From positions 50,939,768 to 51,003,767 of the forward strand of contig CM043944.1 of NCBI GenBank assembly GCA_014529385.2: a stretch of 64,000 nt of DNA, written 5' to 3'. The translations under genes were made by a program, and so were the position numbers. This DNA comes from Adiantum capillus-veneris. Its lineage: Eukaryota > Streptophyta > Polypodiopsida > Polypodiales > Pteridaceae. Position 1 is the stretch's first letter. Every line of letters begins with the position of its first letter. The notes under the pieces were generated by a model, which ran no database searches, was not told where the DNA came from, and saw only the letters and a program-made list of their open reading frames with translations. This document shows positions 12,622 to 30,609 of the stretch, one piece after another.

Positions 12622-13470
12622 CTACATGCTCGGGCCTTTACCACACTTGAGGTCAATACATAACATCCTATGATCCGATTTTGGATTCCATCCACCAAGT
12701 GTAAATCTTTGTATGCATTCTAGAGTGGCTTCAGAGAACAACATATAGTCAATCACGCTATCACCATTGTGCTTTCTACATGTAAAGTCATTGGTGCCTT
12801 GCCATAGAGATACACCATTTGCAATGACCATTTTGGTACTATTGCACATATGTAGAAGTGACTTTCCATAGTGATCCAGTTCTTTTGCATCATTAGAACT
12901 TCGATTATATATGTATGAGTCATCCATTCTTCTTGAGATATGTGGCATGTGGACATGTTGTGTGTCATGTTGTAACGTATTTGTACGAGCATTCATGTCT
13001 CTAAAAACAATGACTTCACCTTGATCCTTGTAATGAGTAATGTTTTCCTCTAGTTCAACAAATGACTGATCTCTATCCATATCCAAGCGAGCATAGAAGT
13101 TGGAGTCATAGTGAGGAATGTATCAACCAGCCACAAACATGACTTGACCATTTGGTGGGCTGATTTTCAGCCATAAGTAGCATTTATACTTATCTTCTTT
13201 GACAATGGAAACATCTTTCAAACCCTTTTTGTTCATACATGCTACGCCTCCTTGGCCTCTTCATTGCTTTGCATTTTTGACCCACATCAAAGAATGCACA
13301 TTGTATTTGTCAAATCCAAGAATTTGTTGTGCGTCATGCTCTCATGTTTCAACAAGAAGTATCACATCGGAGTCATTGGTAAGCTCATCAATGCCAATTC
13401 CCGCATTCCATGGATACCTGTTACAATTCCAAAAGCTTATTCGCAAGCGTGAGTTGGTCTCATAGATCAT
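12622..13470 (-). pseudogene. LINE APE-type endonuclease domain
   Basis: Endonuclease/exonuclease/phosphatase landmarks are visible: FWNCNRYPWN at the start, ILLVET, GGVACM, YIPHYDSNFYARLD, a form of the GDxNAR block read here as FRDMNART (Gly is Phe-Arg), and SDHRMLCIDL at the end, which holds the catalytic Asp-His pair. Several stops interrupt the N-terminal half; the part from 13086 down is open. It would nick the target site for target-primed reverse transcription. Confidence 0.85.
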
Positions 13471-13555
13471 GTGTCCCTATTTGTTGGGTGGACTTGCATC
13501 CTCCTCAAGTGGCTGGTCTTCTTGAGATGACACCTTAATCTTCTTGCTTCTTTCC

Positions 13556-13798
13556 TCATATGCTTTGCGAAGTACATTTTTTTGCATAAGAGTGCGATCC
13601 ATATACATTACAACCCATTCCTTTGAGGTAAATCCAAATATTGTCAAGGATGATATTTCTCTTTACCTCATCAGCCATGGTACATACAATAGGTCTTTCT
13701 CCCGAGCGAGGGACTCCTTGTTTTCCACCTCGATGTGCACCACAAGACATGATTCCTGACATGCCAAAGTGTGTAGCAAAAATCTCTTCAATAGCAAC

Positions 13799-13800
<2 letters not shown>
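13556..13800 (-). pseudogene. LINE ORF1, C-terminal RRM-like part
   Basis: The segment reads FATHFGMSG, then GERPIVCTMADEVKRNIIL and IWIYL, the C-terminal RNA-binding part of LINE ORF1 proteins. It matches the complete ORF1 at 50758-51615 almost position for position. Upstream it runs into a GA microsatellite, where the frame becomes a Ser-Leu repeat that is not part of the protein. ORF1p binds the element RNA in the cytoplasmic ribonucleoprotein. Confidence 0.8.
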
Positions 13801-13861
<61 letters not shown>

Positions 13862-13929
13862 GAGCACAATGGTCGAGAAGAAGGGGGTTAAGATCAATGG
13901 TTGTGGGAAAGAGTTGGAGGCATAGGTTT

Positions 13930-15779
13930 GATGAGCAAGAGTAATCGGAGGTTTGGTTTAAGTAACCCAACCAATCTACAGGTCGCAACTCAAAAATCCA
14001 GCCCAAGGGGTGAGACCACATATATTAGTTCCAAAATATAAACCTTAGTGTCGTGCATGACGCCTTTAGATCAAGGCATCCTAGGCAAGTCGCTATAGAT
14101 TGGACGGTGGACGTGGAATCATTTTTCTCGAGTTGCGGGGCTAGTAGCTGATTGGATGGGCATCAATCTCAATATTGCAGAAGGCAAATAGAAAACACAA
14201 AGTGAGGGAAAGGGTGGCTCCTAAATGCCATTGAGAAATGAGAGAGAAGCACCTGAGGCTACATTTGTGATTGAGAGGCTCTCAAATCCCTCTCTCCTTT
14301 ATAGATAGTATCTACAAAGTGGATGACACGATCCACTCAATGCAGGGACACCCACATCATGTGAGCTTCCATAGGAGGGATGTGTGTCCATGTCAGGTAT
14401 CTCCAAAAAAGGTGGAGTGTAGGATGAGGAAGGAGAGTTGATAGACTGCTACATTAAGGTTGTTGACAAACATCCACTACAAGTGTACTGCAACAAGACG
14501 CCAAAGGGTACGAGGAAGAAGACATGTTGTTTGAAGGAATGGTATCTTATACCAATGCCCGGGGGATTCACCATGGAAAACTTATCGCACCACATAAGTG
14601 CAGGGGAGGGGGGGTTTTTTACAAGTTACATAAGAGTATAAGTTAAGGGCAAGCCCCGAATAATTTATCCCCCAAGCTTAAAAATAAGGGAGGGGGGTAT
14701 CATATTTATGTGGGAGGGGGGAGGGGGGACCTAAGCCGGGTTGATTACTTGTAACGATTGGTCGCCAATGTGAACTAGAACTCAGATGAATTTAGGGGAA
14801 TTTTTTAATCAAGTCACACCTCAAATTTTACATCAAGCCGATCATAGATAAGGGCCGATTTGAAGCAGGTCAAGGGTTGATTTACACCAGCTTTGGATGG
14901 GTCATAATTGGACAAGTAGCCAGAGTGCAGGTTGATTGGGCATATAGTTTGAAAGTAAAACTAAGACACATTGAGGATACATCTAGTTATCAATAGAGGT
15001 GGTTCCTTAGTACGTTGCCAATCACTATGCTACACACTCTTTGATTAGTTTTACTCAGATAGTCAATGTGAGACCTAAATTTCATATAAGATAGGGGTAT
15101 GATAGTTTTCTCCATTGATTGTCGTATAAGCGTAAAAAGGGGGGTCATATTCCCTAATATGAGTCGTATATAAGGTTTTTATCAAAGTTGTCCGCTCGCA
15201 CGTGGCGTCCCATTTTGTATATAGAATGAATCCCCCGGGTACCAATGGAGATGTAGCTATCACTAGAGGAGTTGGAGGATGGGAAGTTGTAAGGAGAATC
15301 ATGCGACAAGTAGTTAGGAAGCTTAGCTAGAGGAAAGGGGCATGGGGATGAGGCTGATCAATAGCACTATTTGTGCATGACGGTGGAAGGGAAAGCACAA
15401 GAAGAAAGCAATGTAATAATGGATATCGACGAGGCTCTCAACGGAGTGCAAAAAATAAGGGCATTGCGACTCAAAATCTAGGCAACAAAGAAGGGGTGTC
15501 CCCCTCTTTGCCCCCCCCCCCCCCCTTCTCCTCTCTCTTTTGCATTCTCACTCATTGCCTCTCTATCTGTGTCGATCTCCCCACGTTGCCACTTGCTTTG
15601 CTTAGGCTTCCAATTGGGGGTTATTGTCATGGATTTCAAAGAAGGGTGTTCTGCAAATTCCGGCACCTACACTACTCTTGCAACATCTCAATCAAAAATT
15701 AAAACTCATAAGTACTTTGCTCTTTTGCGTAATTCGGAGTTAGGGTGCTAGGATTGTTTTAACAATTACAAAGTGATAA
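13930..15779. other. Intergenic, nothing recognised
   Basis: No gene recognised. It holds two GA-poor but G-rich stretches near 14605-14730 and a C15 run at 15511-15525. The part next to the LINE may be its 5' region. Confidence 0.5.
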
Positions 15780-16340
15780 TTTAGTCTCCACTCGCAATTA
15801 CCCATGCTTGCAACTTGAAGGCATGTTGCATTATCCAAGATAGTGACATTGGTGAACATTCACACATTGTTGACACTCACAAGCTATTTGCAATGCTTTG
15901 GTAGAGATGTACGTCAAATGGGGTGTATTTTGAAAACACAAAAGATCTGTGATGAGCTATTTGTCTCTTTGAATGTATTTATTACAAGACATGTACAACA
16001 TATATGAAGCAGGTCCAGGAACACTTGGCTTTTTTTAGCAGATGCATAGTGAGGATATGTTGTCACCCTTGCTAGCACCCTGAAGGCATGTGGCATTACA
16101 TAACATTTTTGAAGGTGGGTTGTGGTCTTTTGGAATGCATTGGTTTCAAGTTATGGACAAATCAACAAGGTTAGGGAGCAATTGTCAGCTTTCAACATGT
16201 ATGACAAATGCGGTGTACATTTGAAGGCTTCAAAAGCTTAAGTTGAGGATTTTGTCCATATTATGGGGTCTCTGGGGATGCATTAATACAAGGATATGCC
16301 CAATAGAGGCAAATCATGGAAGCATTGGACTATTTTGTGC
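15780..16340 (+). pseudogene. PPR protein pseudogene fragment
   Basis: Plus-strand translation, with frame changes, gives LKACCIIQDSDIGEHSH, then a degenerate MYVKWG, then QMHSEDMLSP, then TLKACGIT, and further NMYDKCGVHLKASK. These are successive PPR blocks of the PLS class (LKACG, IH, MYAKCG, FxxM). Many stops and shifts show it is dead. It lies opposite in strand to the PPR fragments at 8.1 and 48-50 kb. Confidence 0.72.
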
Positions 16341-16399
16341 GAAAGCAAAGTGAAATTAGAATGATTAGGGTGTTTTGATTGTTGGAAGGATTTTGAAGG

Positions 16400-17250
16400 C
16401 CCCTCTACTGCATGAGGTTGTTGCCGTTTCCATGAGGTTGAGAAGAGGTAACAGAGTTGTCAAATTTGCATCTGTTGAAGAAGGTACAACTTTGGTGTTT
16501 TTTCATGTCAAAGTTAGGAGAGCAAAGAATTCTCTTCTTACGGTTAGTGTTAGTAGACAGTTGGTCAACTTGAAGTTGATGTCTGCCTTTCTTTTTCTCC
16601 ACATTGAGTGCCAAATTGTTGGCCTTTGACAGTGAATCTGGCTCAAACATGTCCACTTCAGCACCAATTTACAGTACTAACTTAGATATATACTAACGCT
16701 TTAATTTCTTGCGGGTGACTTGTTTGATAGCTTGAAGCTTAATGAGACAATTCCAAAAATCGTTAGTGTAAGCATATACATCTTCATTTCTACCTTGGCA
16801 AATTAAATCCCATTGGTGGCATGCTTTAGCTTTGGACTGTGTGGGTAGAAAATGGGGTAAAAATAACTTCTTGAATGCATGCCAGGTGTAAGGTCTTCTA
16901 TTGTGTTGTTTGATGGCATTCTACCAGTGCAGTACTACTAATAATGTGATTTGATGCACACTTAACCATGTCACGCCTGAGGAAGTCTTCATCATGGAAG
17001 TAGTCATCTTGTTGATCAACCCATGCCACTACTATGCTGACATCTTTAGTGACATCAAAAGTTTTAAATGTGAAAGCCTTTTTGCTAATTTAAATTTTCT
17101 TTTGAACAGGTGCAGATTTGGTTGCATGCGTGGACCTTGCAACAGCTTATCTTCTAATTCCTGCCTTCGCATGCGTTCATATGCAAGTGATTGATGCAAA
17201 TTTGTGATCTGTTAAGCAACATGGGAAGCTGTGGAAGATGGGCCATGATG
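16400..17250 (-). pseudogene. Ty3/gypsy-type gag remnant
   Basis: On the minus strand about 16890-16690 reads WHAFKKLFLPHFLP, then SKAKACHQWDLICQGRNEDV and YTNDFWNCLIKLQAIK. This is the gag core pattern (W..FK..F...F, W..L.QG, V..Y...F). After a stop it continues as FEPDSLSKANNLALNVEKKKG and a basic tail near 16405. A primer binding site for a minus-strand element lies upstream at 18702-18713, consistent with one element. Pol is absent. Confidence 0.7.
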
Positions 17251-18701
17251 ACATGTTTCTCTCTCCTTTAAAAAAAATAAAAATATTTTCTTTATTTTTT
17301 GTTTTTATTTTTTTAATTAAAAATGGCTATATAGAAATTATATGCTCGGTATGTAGAGTTAATGAGAAAATAAGGAAAATAACAAAATAATTTGTACTTA
17401 GCTCGACGATCGATGATGACATCCAGTCCAAATGTGGAGCACCAGGGTAAAGTCGAAAGCGGCAATTGGTTGAACAAGTTGGATGCAAGTAGATTGAATT
17501 TTTCGACGTTTGAACTCCCGTGTTCCCAATGACAATGGCAATTTAAGAGTACGATCAACTTTTGGATATGGTAACCTGGTGATGGCTAGCTCAACGCAAT
17601 GATATACTACTGCCTTTGGGGTTTTCGGCAACCACGGCGAATAGGAGCGCCAAAATACTTGTATTTAGAATCTGAATCTCATCCCAAGCTCTTGTGAGTC
17701 GAGATGCATAGATTTTGGGAAGCCAGTTTTAAAGGTCTTGGTGGGCGGTCGGAAAGAAAATTTAAATTTGTAGCTTGAGAGATTCAAAGGCGACAACAGT
17801 TGAAGGGTTTGTGGTGATACAATGATAGTATGTGGCCTTGAAGTTTCAAACTAAAATTTAGAACTTTGTTAAGCGGCCAACCAAGGAGTTGAGAGGGGAG
17901 GAAGGGGGGGGGGGGGGGGGAATTGATGCTTAAAATGGGTGGCTCAATTGTTCATTGGGCGGCCGACCAACTGAAGGGCTAAATTAAGACACACCTTTAA
18001 ACTAAAAGGTGTGAAAAAAGATCGCATGCAGCGAGCAGGGCAAAAAGCGACAGCGTGAGGCAAAGGAAGGACGAGGGCGACCACTACATGTGTTTTCAGC
18101 TTATGTAGAAGTAGTAAAGTTGGTTGGCAAGCTCAAGGCAGCAAACTGGTTTATGTCAACAACACGTCATTCTATTGTGGTCGACCTCCACCCTTTTGTG
18201 TATATAGGGTACTGGTCACACTGATTTTTCTCTAAAGTAACGGTCGACCATTAATAGAATTGGCCATCCTCACATAGCTCTTGAGCACAAGAGGTTGTAA
18301 ATCCCCTTTGAGAATTCTTTACCAAACATATACCAATGGCCGTTCTTCTTGCCAATATGCTTCTTTACACTCATTTTCTTCTTATCTATGGTGGATTCGC
18401 TCGTCTAAATCTCCTTCAAGACATTTCGATGCCAAACTTCTTACTTATTACTTCTCTAATATCTTGGAAATCTCTTGTTTCTTTGACTATCGCCCTTTCA
18501 CCTTCACAAGCCACAACTTTTAGCAATTTTCTTTGAATCAAGTGCGGCACATACCCGTTTTTGGTTGCCAAAGAGCGAAAATTTGTGGAATAAATTGCCG
18601 ATCAATATTCGGATTAAGCTTTGATGTGAAAATTTATTGCTGCCGATTTAAGAGTTCCTCTTCAAATTTGAAAATCAATCCCCCGTTAACTCGAACCAAA
18701 T
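17251..18701. other. Probable leader of the gypsy-like element, no gene recognised
   Basis: The stretch between the primer binding site and gag of a minus-strand LTR element. It has a G17 run at 17904-17920 and scattered stops. I see no protein family in it. Confidence 0.4.
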
Positions 18702-18713
18702 GCTCTGATACCA
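18702..18713 (-). promoter_or_regulatory. Primer binding site (initiator tRNA-Met type)
   Basis: The minus strand reads TGGTATCAGAGC, complementary to the 3' end of plant initiator tRNA-Met and identical to the site used by the copia element at 29820. It implies a minus-strand LTR element with its 5' LTR above 18720. The LTR end is not clear (the bases just before are CCCAAAAG, not CA). Confidence 0.65.
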
Positions 18714-18869
18714 CTTTTGGGAGTAGAGGTGGAGAACAATTACTTCCAATTCCAATTTTTCTTGCACACTCACCTGTCAATCTCTCACCATTTCTCCCGA
18801 TTCCCCACACCTAGACTATGTCACCACACACACCCACACACACACACGCGGCTAGTTCTGGCATGTTGC

Positions 18870-19200
18870 TATTTCCTTGGTATATTTTGCTGAGATTGTT
18901 GGGCGCCGGGGGTGCCCTTGGCGTATAACCGGCTTGAATTCACTAATTTTTTTTTTAGTAAGTGGTGCCTTAATGGTATCTAGCCCTTGGTGGTTAATTG
19001 GGTTAAAGTGGGGAGGACGCATTGCCTTGATATATCCTTGGTATAATTAGCTAGGTTTGGAAACCTTGGGTGAATAATGACTTGAATTCACTGAATAAAT
19101 CTAAAAGGATTCTAGAGGGTGGTATCTTAATGGTACCTAACCCTTGTAGTTAAAGGGGTTATGATCATTTGGCGGGTCTCTTGGCTCTGTAAACCCTGAC
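18870..19200. repeat. Diverged tandem duplication, period about 148 bp
   Basis: CCTTGGTATA, CTTGAATTCACT and CTTAATGGTA.CTA.CCCTTG recur in the same order at 18877/18933/18970 and 19035/19081/19128. It may be part of an LTR of the minus-strand element next to it. Confidence 0.5.
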
Positions 19201-19265
19201 ATTTTCCGCTTAACTTCATAGTGGCTCCCTCTTGATGACGGATTTGCGCTATTGCACCATTAAGT

Positions 19266-19307
<42 letters not shown>

Positions 19308-21285
19308 CCTTTCTCCCCCCTCTCTCTGTACTAGGCAGTACTGATGTTTACCTCTACCTTTTGATGATGGGCCCTCCTTACTGCACTGGAGGAATGTGGC
19401 CACTTGCTCCAAACACTATAAAAGGTGAGGTCCCATGCTCACTTAGCACTGGTACTGTATGCTTTTTTGGTGTATGTGCGTACTTGAGAGTTGTTGTCTG
19501 TACATTGGGATTGTGAGTGTGTTACCCGCAAGAGGTGTAGTGTTAACATTGTCGGCTCTATGGCAAAAGGCAAGGATAAGCAGGCTATTGTGGAGCTGGC
19601 TGCTCTGACTCAATCTTAGGTGACCTATGGCATTGATATGGACTATTGTTTGTACTGTTTGATGTAATATGATTCACTTGTTGTTATGGTAATATTCTTC
19701 ATGCTTATGCCAGAATATACATGAATGGCAACTTCTACTGTAACATTTACGGCACTGGTTTTTTTCACCGTACAAGTTTAGGAAAGGCTTTCAGTTTATG
19801 ATTAACTTATCATTGGCATATATGTGTGCATCCTTTTGTCTGCGGCTTTGAAATTCCCTTTGAGGTTAGGGATACCTGGCAATGCATGTCTACGGGCTTC
19901 TTTAGGCATGTTTTTAGGATAACTTTAAAAGGTGGTTTCCTCTTCCATACACTGGATAAATGTTGCCTTGATTTGCTATTGTAGCTAAAATAGAATAACA
20001 GAAGCTCTTGGTGAATGGCCCTATATGATAGGGTTGGTTTTTTTTGGGTAATTATACGGCCTGGTTTACTCTGTTATGGCTGGTGCAACTGGTATAATAC
20101 TGATGTGGTGCCTCTCAATTTGTTATCGAGCTTACCATCATCGCTCTGTTTTGATCTATACTATTTTTAGTATTGTGGATATAGAGCTTTAACATTTGCT
20201 CACTTAGCCATGAATGGGTGGTTGTGCTCTGGGTTATGATTGATTGTGGCCACAATGGTTATTTTATTGTTCCTATATAGAGGGGTTGATTGGTATATGA
20301 CCCTATATAGTGGGGTAACCCACTTTGTGGGGTGTAAGACATCGGCATGTATGGTCTGATAAGGATGCCATGGTGGTTATACTAAGGTGATGTGACTCTG
20401 GTTGGTTATTGAGCGTCCCAATCTTGTTCAGTTACGGTCCATGCTGTTGTGTTTATGGTTCTTGGGCAAAATTGATTAAATGCACCAAATGATTGGTTGG
20501 TTATGATGGATGGTGGCCGAATATGCTAATGGTTAGGATGGGTTGTGAATTATGGTAAATTTGGTTGTAAATTGGGCTACTTATAAGGCCGCATATGGTC
20601 GCTTATTACAATGATGTTATAGGCATTTGTGGCACACATCCCTGGCTTTTTGAACAAATAATGAAATATGGAAAATAGGGTTTAATACTTATACTTACTA
20701 CCTTACATATGGTCTTGGATTCCGACTAAATGGGTGTTGGGCTTATTTACTAATGTCTTTTATGTTACAGGTGACTCCAAGGTATAGATTGATTGCATGT
20801 ATGAGTACTGTCATTGACCCAGAAAAAATAGCGCAATTAATGCCAAACTCTGTAAAGCAAAGAAACAAGAATATGTGGCCCACTTCGAGGCTAAATTGCC
20901 TCATAAATCTTGTCTCCAGCCTTATCTCATGAGAGCTTGTAAAGCACAAGGGGCTCCATATGGTTTTCCACCTTGTAAATGAAACCATTTTTAATTATAT
21001 AATTAGCTTTATCTTTCTTATTATTTATCTTTGAAGCAATTAAGCTGGGTGACATCCATAACATGTGGGATACTCATGCATCACCTGCACACGATGCCAA
21101 TGCTAACTGAAAGTTGTGTTGTTTCCATGGATGCAGGCGAGGGTTACCTTCTCAACTATGGTTTTTAAAGTGCCCTGGCTTAGAGATGGCAGACTTATAT
21201 ATCTTCAGGCTCTTGATTCTCTTGTATTTGTGTATAAAATCTGTTTTATACTATGAATGGAAATTATATATATTGTTACTGGAAA

Positions 21286-21318
<33 letters not shown>

Positions 21319-22983
21319 ACACACACACACACAAGCATAGAGTTGATAATGAAAGATTACAAGGGAAGGGGATGTAGACAAGATTAGAGAGTACATAGCA
21401 TAGCATACATAGCATGAGAGAGAGAGAGAGAGGAATCTTGCAAATCAATGGCCTAAAAATTGTAACCTCAAACTCCATGGCACCTCTTGTGAAGTTTGGT
21501 ATTTCACATTTGATATTGCTTATTGGTGCAAAAAATTGAAGGTCCCTGTTTTACACTTAGTTTCACTTTAGTTATGCATGCAGCATATCATTTATTGCAT
21601 GACCCTCTAATTAGGGTGAGTTCTCACTATCCTATTTACAAGGTAGCCATGGTGGGGTTATTGATAAAATATCTAAAACTCTCTGCAAATATAAAATACC
21701 GAGGAATTTATTTATTGTCGACACCTTTTCCTCAACTCTCAAAATTCCAATCTTCAAGTCATCAACTCACCGTTAGAAAAAATAGAAAGATAGCACAATA
21801 ATCAACCATTACGCTCCAGCTATCCCAATTGTAGTTAACCACATACAACAGGAGGATGCGTAGTCTTGTAATAGATTTCTCTCAAAATACAAATTACATC
21901 TTAAGGCATGTGGAATCATGCAAGAATTTGTAAGCAAACATAGCCCTGATGAGTTTCAATAATGGAGGTGAAGGAAAGGCTTTTCTCAAGACTTAATCCG
22001 CAACTTAGAAGGCATTGGTTGCGGGATATTCCTGTCAAGGTAGGGCCAAGAAGCTCTCAACCGTTGTTGGCATGGGTAGAGTGGGGGTTTTCCTTTGGTT
22101 CTAATCTCTTGGAATGTACATATTGCAGGTTGTGTTACCAACGTGGGTAGGCTCTATGCTACTTACAGAGGATGCAACAAGAGATTGATTTTGGGGCACT
22201 CTTAAGGGGAAGTGAAGGAATCCCTTGATCGTTTTTTGAGGAGGTGAAGCAAGAGCTTCTCTAAGGCATGAGCAAAAAAAAATCATGATGAAAGGTATCT
22301 AGATACTCTCAAAAAAGATCTTTGTACTTGGTAGTGCTTTGATCAATATGACTCTTGGACTACATTTTTGTTAGTGCATCAGCCTATCACCCTTAGAAGC
22401 AAGACAAACCTAATTTCTAAGAAAGATTGTACTTGAGGAGCTTTAAAGCACCTTTCGAGCAATGTTTACTACTCTTATGCCTATTAATGGCAACACAAGT
22501 GGAGTGGGGTTGTGAGGAATAGGAATTAACCACAAAATTTGCAGTCAGCATGTTGGAGTGTCAACATGTTGTAATGTTTGTAATCACCTTTGGTTAAAAC
22601 TTTTGTACACACACACACACAACGTCTCTACATACATACCCCACTTCATTTGTCTGCGCTATTTGGACTCATTGAGTAAACTCTTCAATGATCATAGTAA
22701 CATGATTTATTTGATTCTTCTGCTTCAAATTTGCCCACTCAAATCATCAATCATTTCCAAACATTAGTGAAGGAATGGAGATGGAGGTAGTCTTGAGAAC
22801 TAAGAATTTGTTACTTGATGCACACGAGAAAATTTCTAAATCTTCTTGTGACATAAGGCCAGAAAGAGAGAGAGAGAGTAGAGCAGCACTTGCATTCAAG
22901 CTTGCCCATGGCTATCGATCACGTACTGCTGATAAAGAGGGAGGGGTGAAGGAAGAATCCCCACAATGATGTGGGTGCTCTAT
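19201..22983. other. Intergenic, no gene recognised
   Basis: A CT tract lies at 19266-19305 and AC runs at 21291-21336. A TATA-like CACTATAAAAGG is at about 19419-19430 and is followed at 19560 by a 19-codon frame starting MAKGKDKQ; this may be a promoter and leader of an old element. Nothing else is assignable. The last 200 bp lie just beyond the stop of the GH1 gene. Confidence 0.5.
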
Positions 22984-29384
<6,401 letters not shown>

Positions 29385-29460
29385 GCTGGCGGAGGAGGAG
29401 AAAGCAGAAGCAATTGATACGAAGACACAGCTTGAGCTTGAACTGCTTTTCTACGTCCTG

Positions 29461-29532
29461 CAGGATTGTAAAAGTAACTTATGATTTTAATAAATGCAGG
29501 ATTGTAAAAGTAACTTATGATTTTAATAAATG
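29461..29532. repeat. 36-bp tandem duplication at the host/LTR junction
   Basis: CAGGATTGTAAAAG and the next 22 bp occur at 29461 and again at 29497. Each copy holds 6 bp outside the LTR (CAGGAT) plus the first 30 bp of the LTR, so the duplication arose after insertion. Confidence 0.85.
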
Positions 29533-29819
29533 TGGACTTCTTTCCACCTATCCATTTTTCCAAAGTCCTTACAAGTAATTCTCACATGGACTCCTTTTAT
29601 CTATGCAATTCTCAACATGTGTCTATTCCCATCTCACTCCCTCAACTTGTATATAAATCTCATTAGTTGTCTTCATTTGTAGCAAGATCTTCACTCTCCA
29701 TTCAAGTGCAATCTATTGTCATTGCTCTATTTCTATTTTGTACTCTTTTATGTATTGACATTAGCATATTAATTCATAGTGATATTAATCACATTTAAGT
29801 TAATCTCTAAGTTCTCACA
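29503..29819 (+). repeat. 5' LTR (317 bp)
   Basis: It begins TGTAAAAGTAACTTATG and ends TTCTCACA directly before the primer binding site. The start is supported by the 3' LTR at 34577. A partial extra copy of its first 30 bp precedes it from 29467. Confidence 0.88.
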
Positions 29820-29831
29820 TGGTATCAGAGC
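29820..29831 (+). promoter_or_regulatory. Primer binding site (initiator tRNA-Met)
   Basis: TGGTATCAGAGC follows the CA end of the LTR without a gap, the usual copia arrangement. Confidence 0.92.
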
Positions 29832-29942
29832 GATAGAGCTTAAGATTAATTTTTTTAAATAGCGCTAAGAGTCTTCCATCTCTCTAGCCCACACTCGAAG
29901 CCTCACTCTCCATTCTTTTCAAGGAATCCGGAACCTCGAAAG

Positions 29943-30600
29943 ATGATCAAGTTAGCTTCGTCATCTTTCGCATCCACCTACAAGCCCCGCTACATTATCG
30001 ACAAGCTTCACGGCACTAACTACCAAGTGTGGAAGCTTCGGATGAAACTCTATCTCACGTAGCTGCAACTTTGGGACGTCACGTCAGGAGTCGAAGAACA
30101 ACCTGACCACCCCGAAGACCCCGAAGACAAAGATTCAACATACTTCATCGACACCTATAATACTTGGCATAGTAGAAACAATAGTGCCAAAATGGAGCTC
30201 ATTCTCCATTGCCAAGATCGGCAAGTCCAAATGGTGAAAAAGCTAACTACTGCTAGCGCCATTTGGAAGTTCTTCGAGAAGAACTATGAGCACACTGACC
30301 TCGTCTACCAAGTTTCCCTGATCAAAAAATTGGTAAACACTACCATGCAAGAGGGTCAGTCATTCTCCAAGTTTTTGGAGACGTGACAAATACTTCTAGA
30401 TGAAGTACTTATCTCAGGGCTTGCCATCCCTGAAGAGCTTCAAAGTATGCTCTTATTGGCTCAGTCTACCTGCATCATGGAGAGCCTTTATCACTACACA
30501 AGCCACCACGGCTAACTTGCAGCTACAAAATCTTGTAGCCAAGATCCATTAGGAGGAAACGCTTCGCGACCACACTAGCAGCTCGCAGAAGTCCACAGCA
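29943..30600 (+). pseudogene. Copia gag, N-terminal part
   Basis: The frame from ATG 29943 reads YIIDKLHGTNYQVWKLRMKL, the UBN2/DUF4219-type start of copia Gag, then WKFFEKNYE and VNTTMQEGQSF. Stops are at 30060-30062 and 30384-30386. Near 30470-30490 the reading moves to the pol frame (ATTANLQLQNLV), so one indel is present, and a third stop is at 30550-30552. Gag forms the virus-like particle of the element. Confidence 0.85.
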
Positions 30601-30609
30601 CTTGTCACT

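Larger units (their letters stand above)
10300..13897 (-). mobile_element. Non-LTR retrotransposon (LINE), degenerate, 5' truncated
   Basis: On the minus strand the order from 5' to 3' is the tail of ORF1, an APE-type endonuclease, reverse transcriptase and the C-terminal Cys/His region, as in plant LINEs. It begins inside ORF1 at a GA tract (13802-13863), so the 5' end is lost or disrupted. The last recognisable residues (LLECSAFDHIR) are near 10430, and the frame fades by about 10320. No poly(A) tail or target duplication could be fixed. A second copy of the same family is at 50218-51615. Stops and frameshifts occur throughout. Confidence 0.9.
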
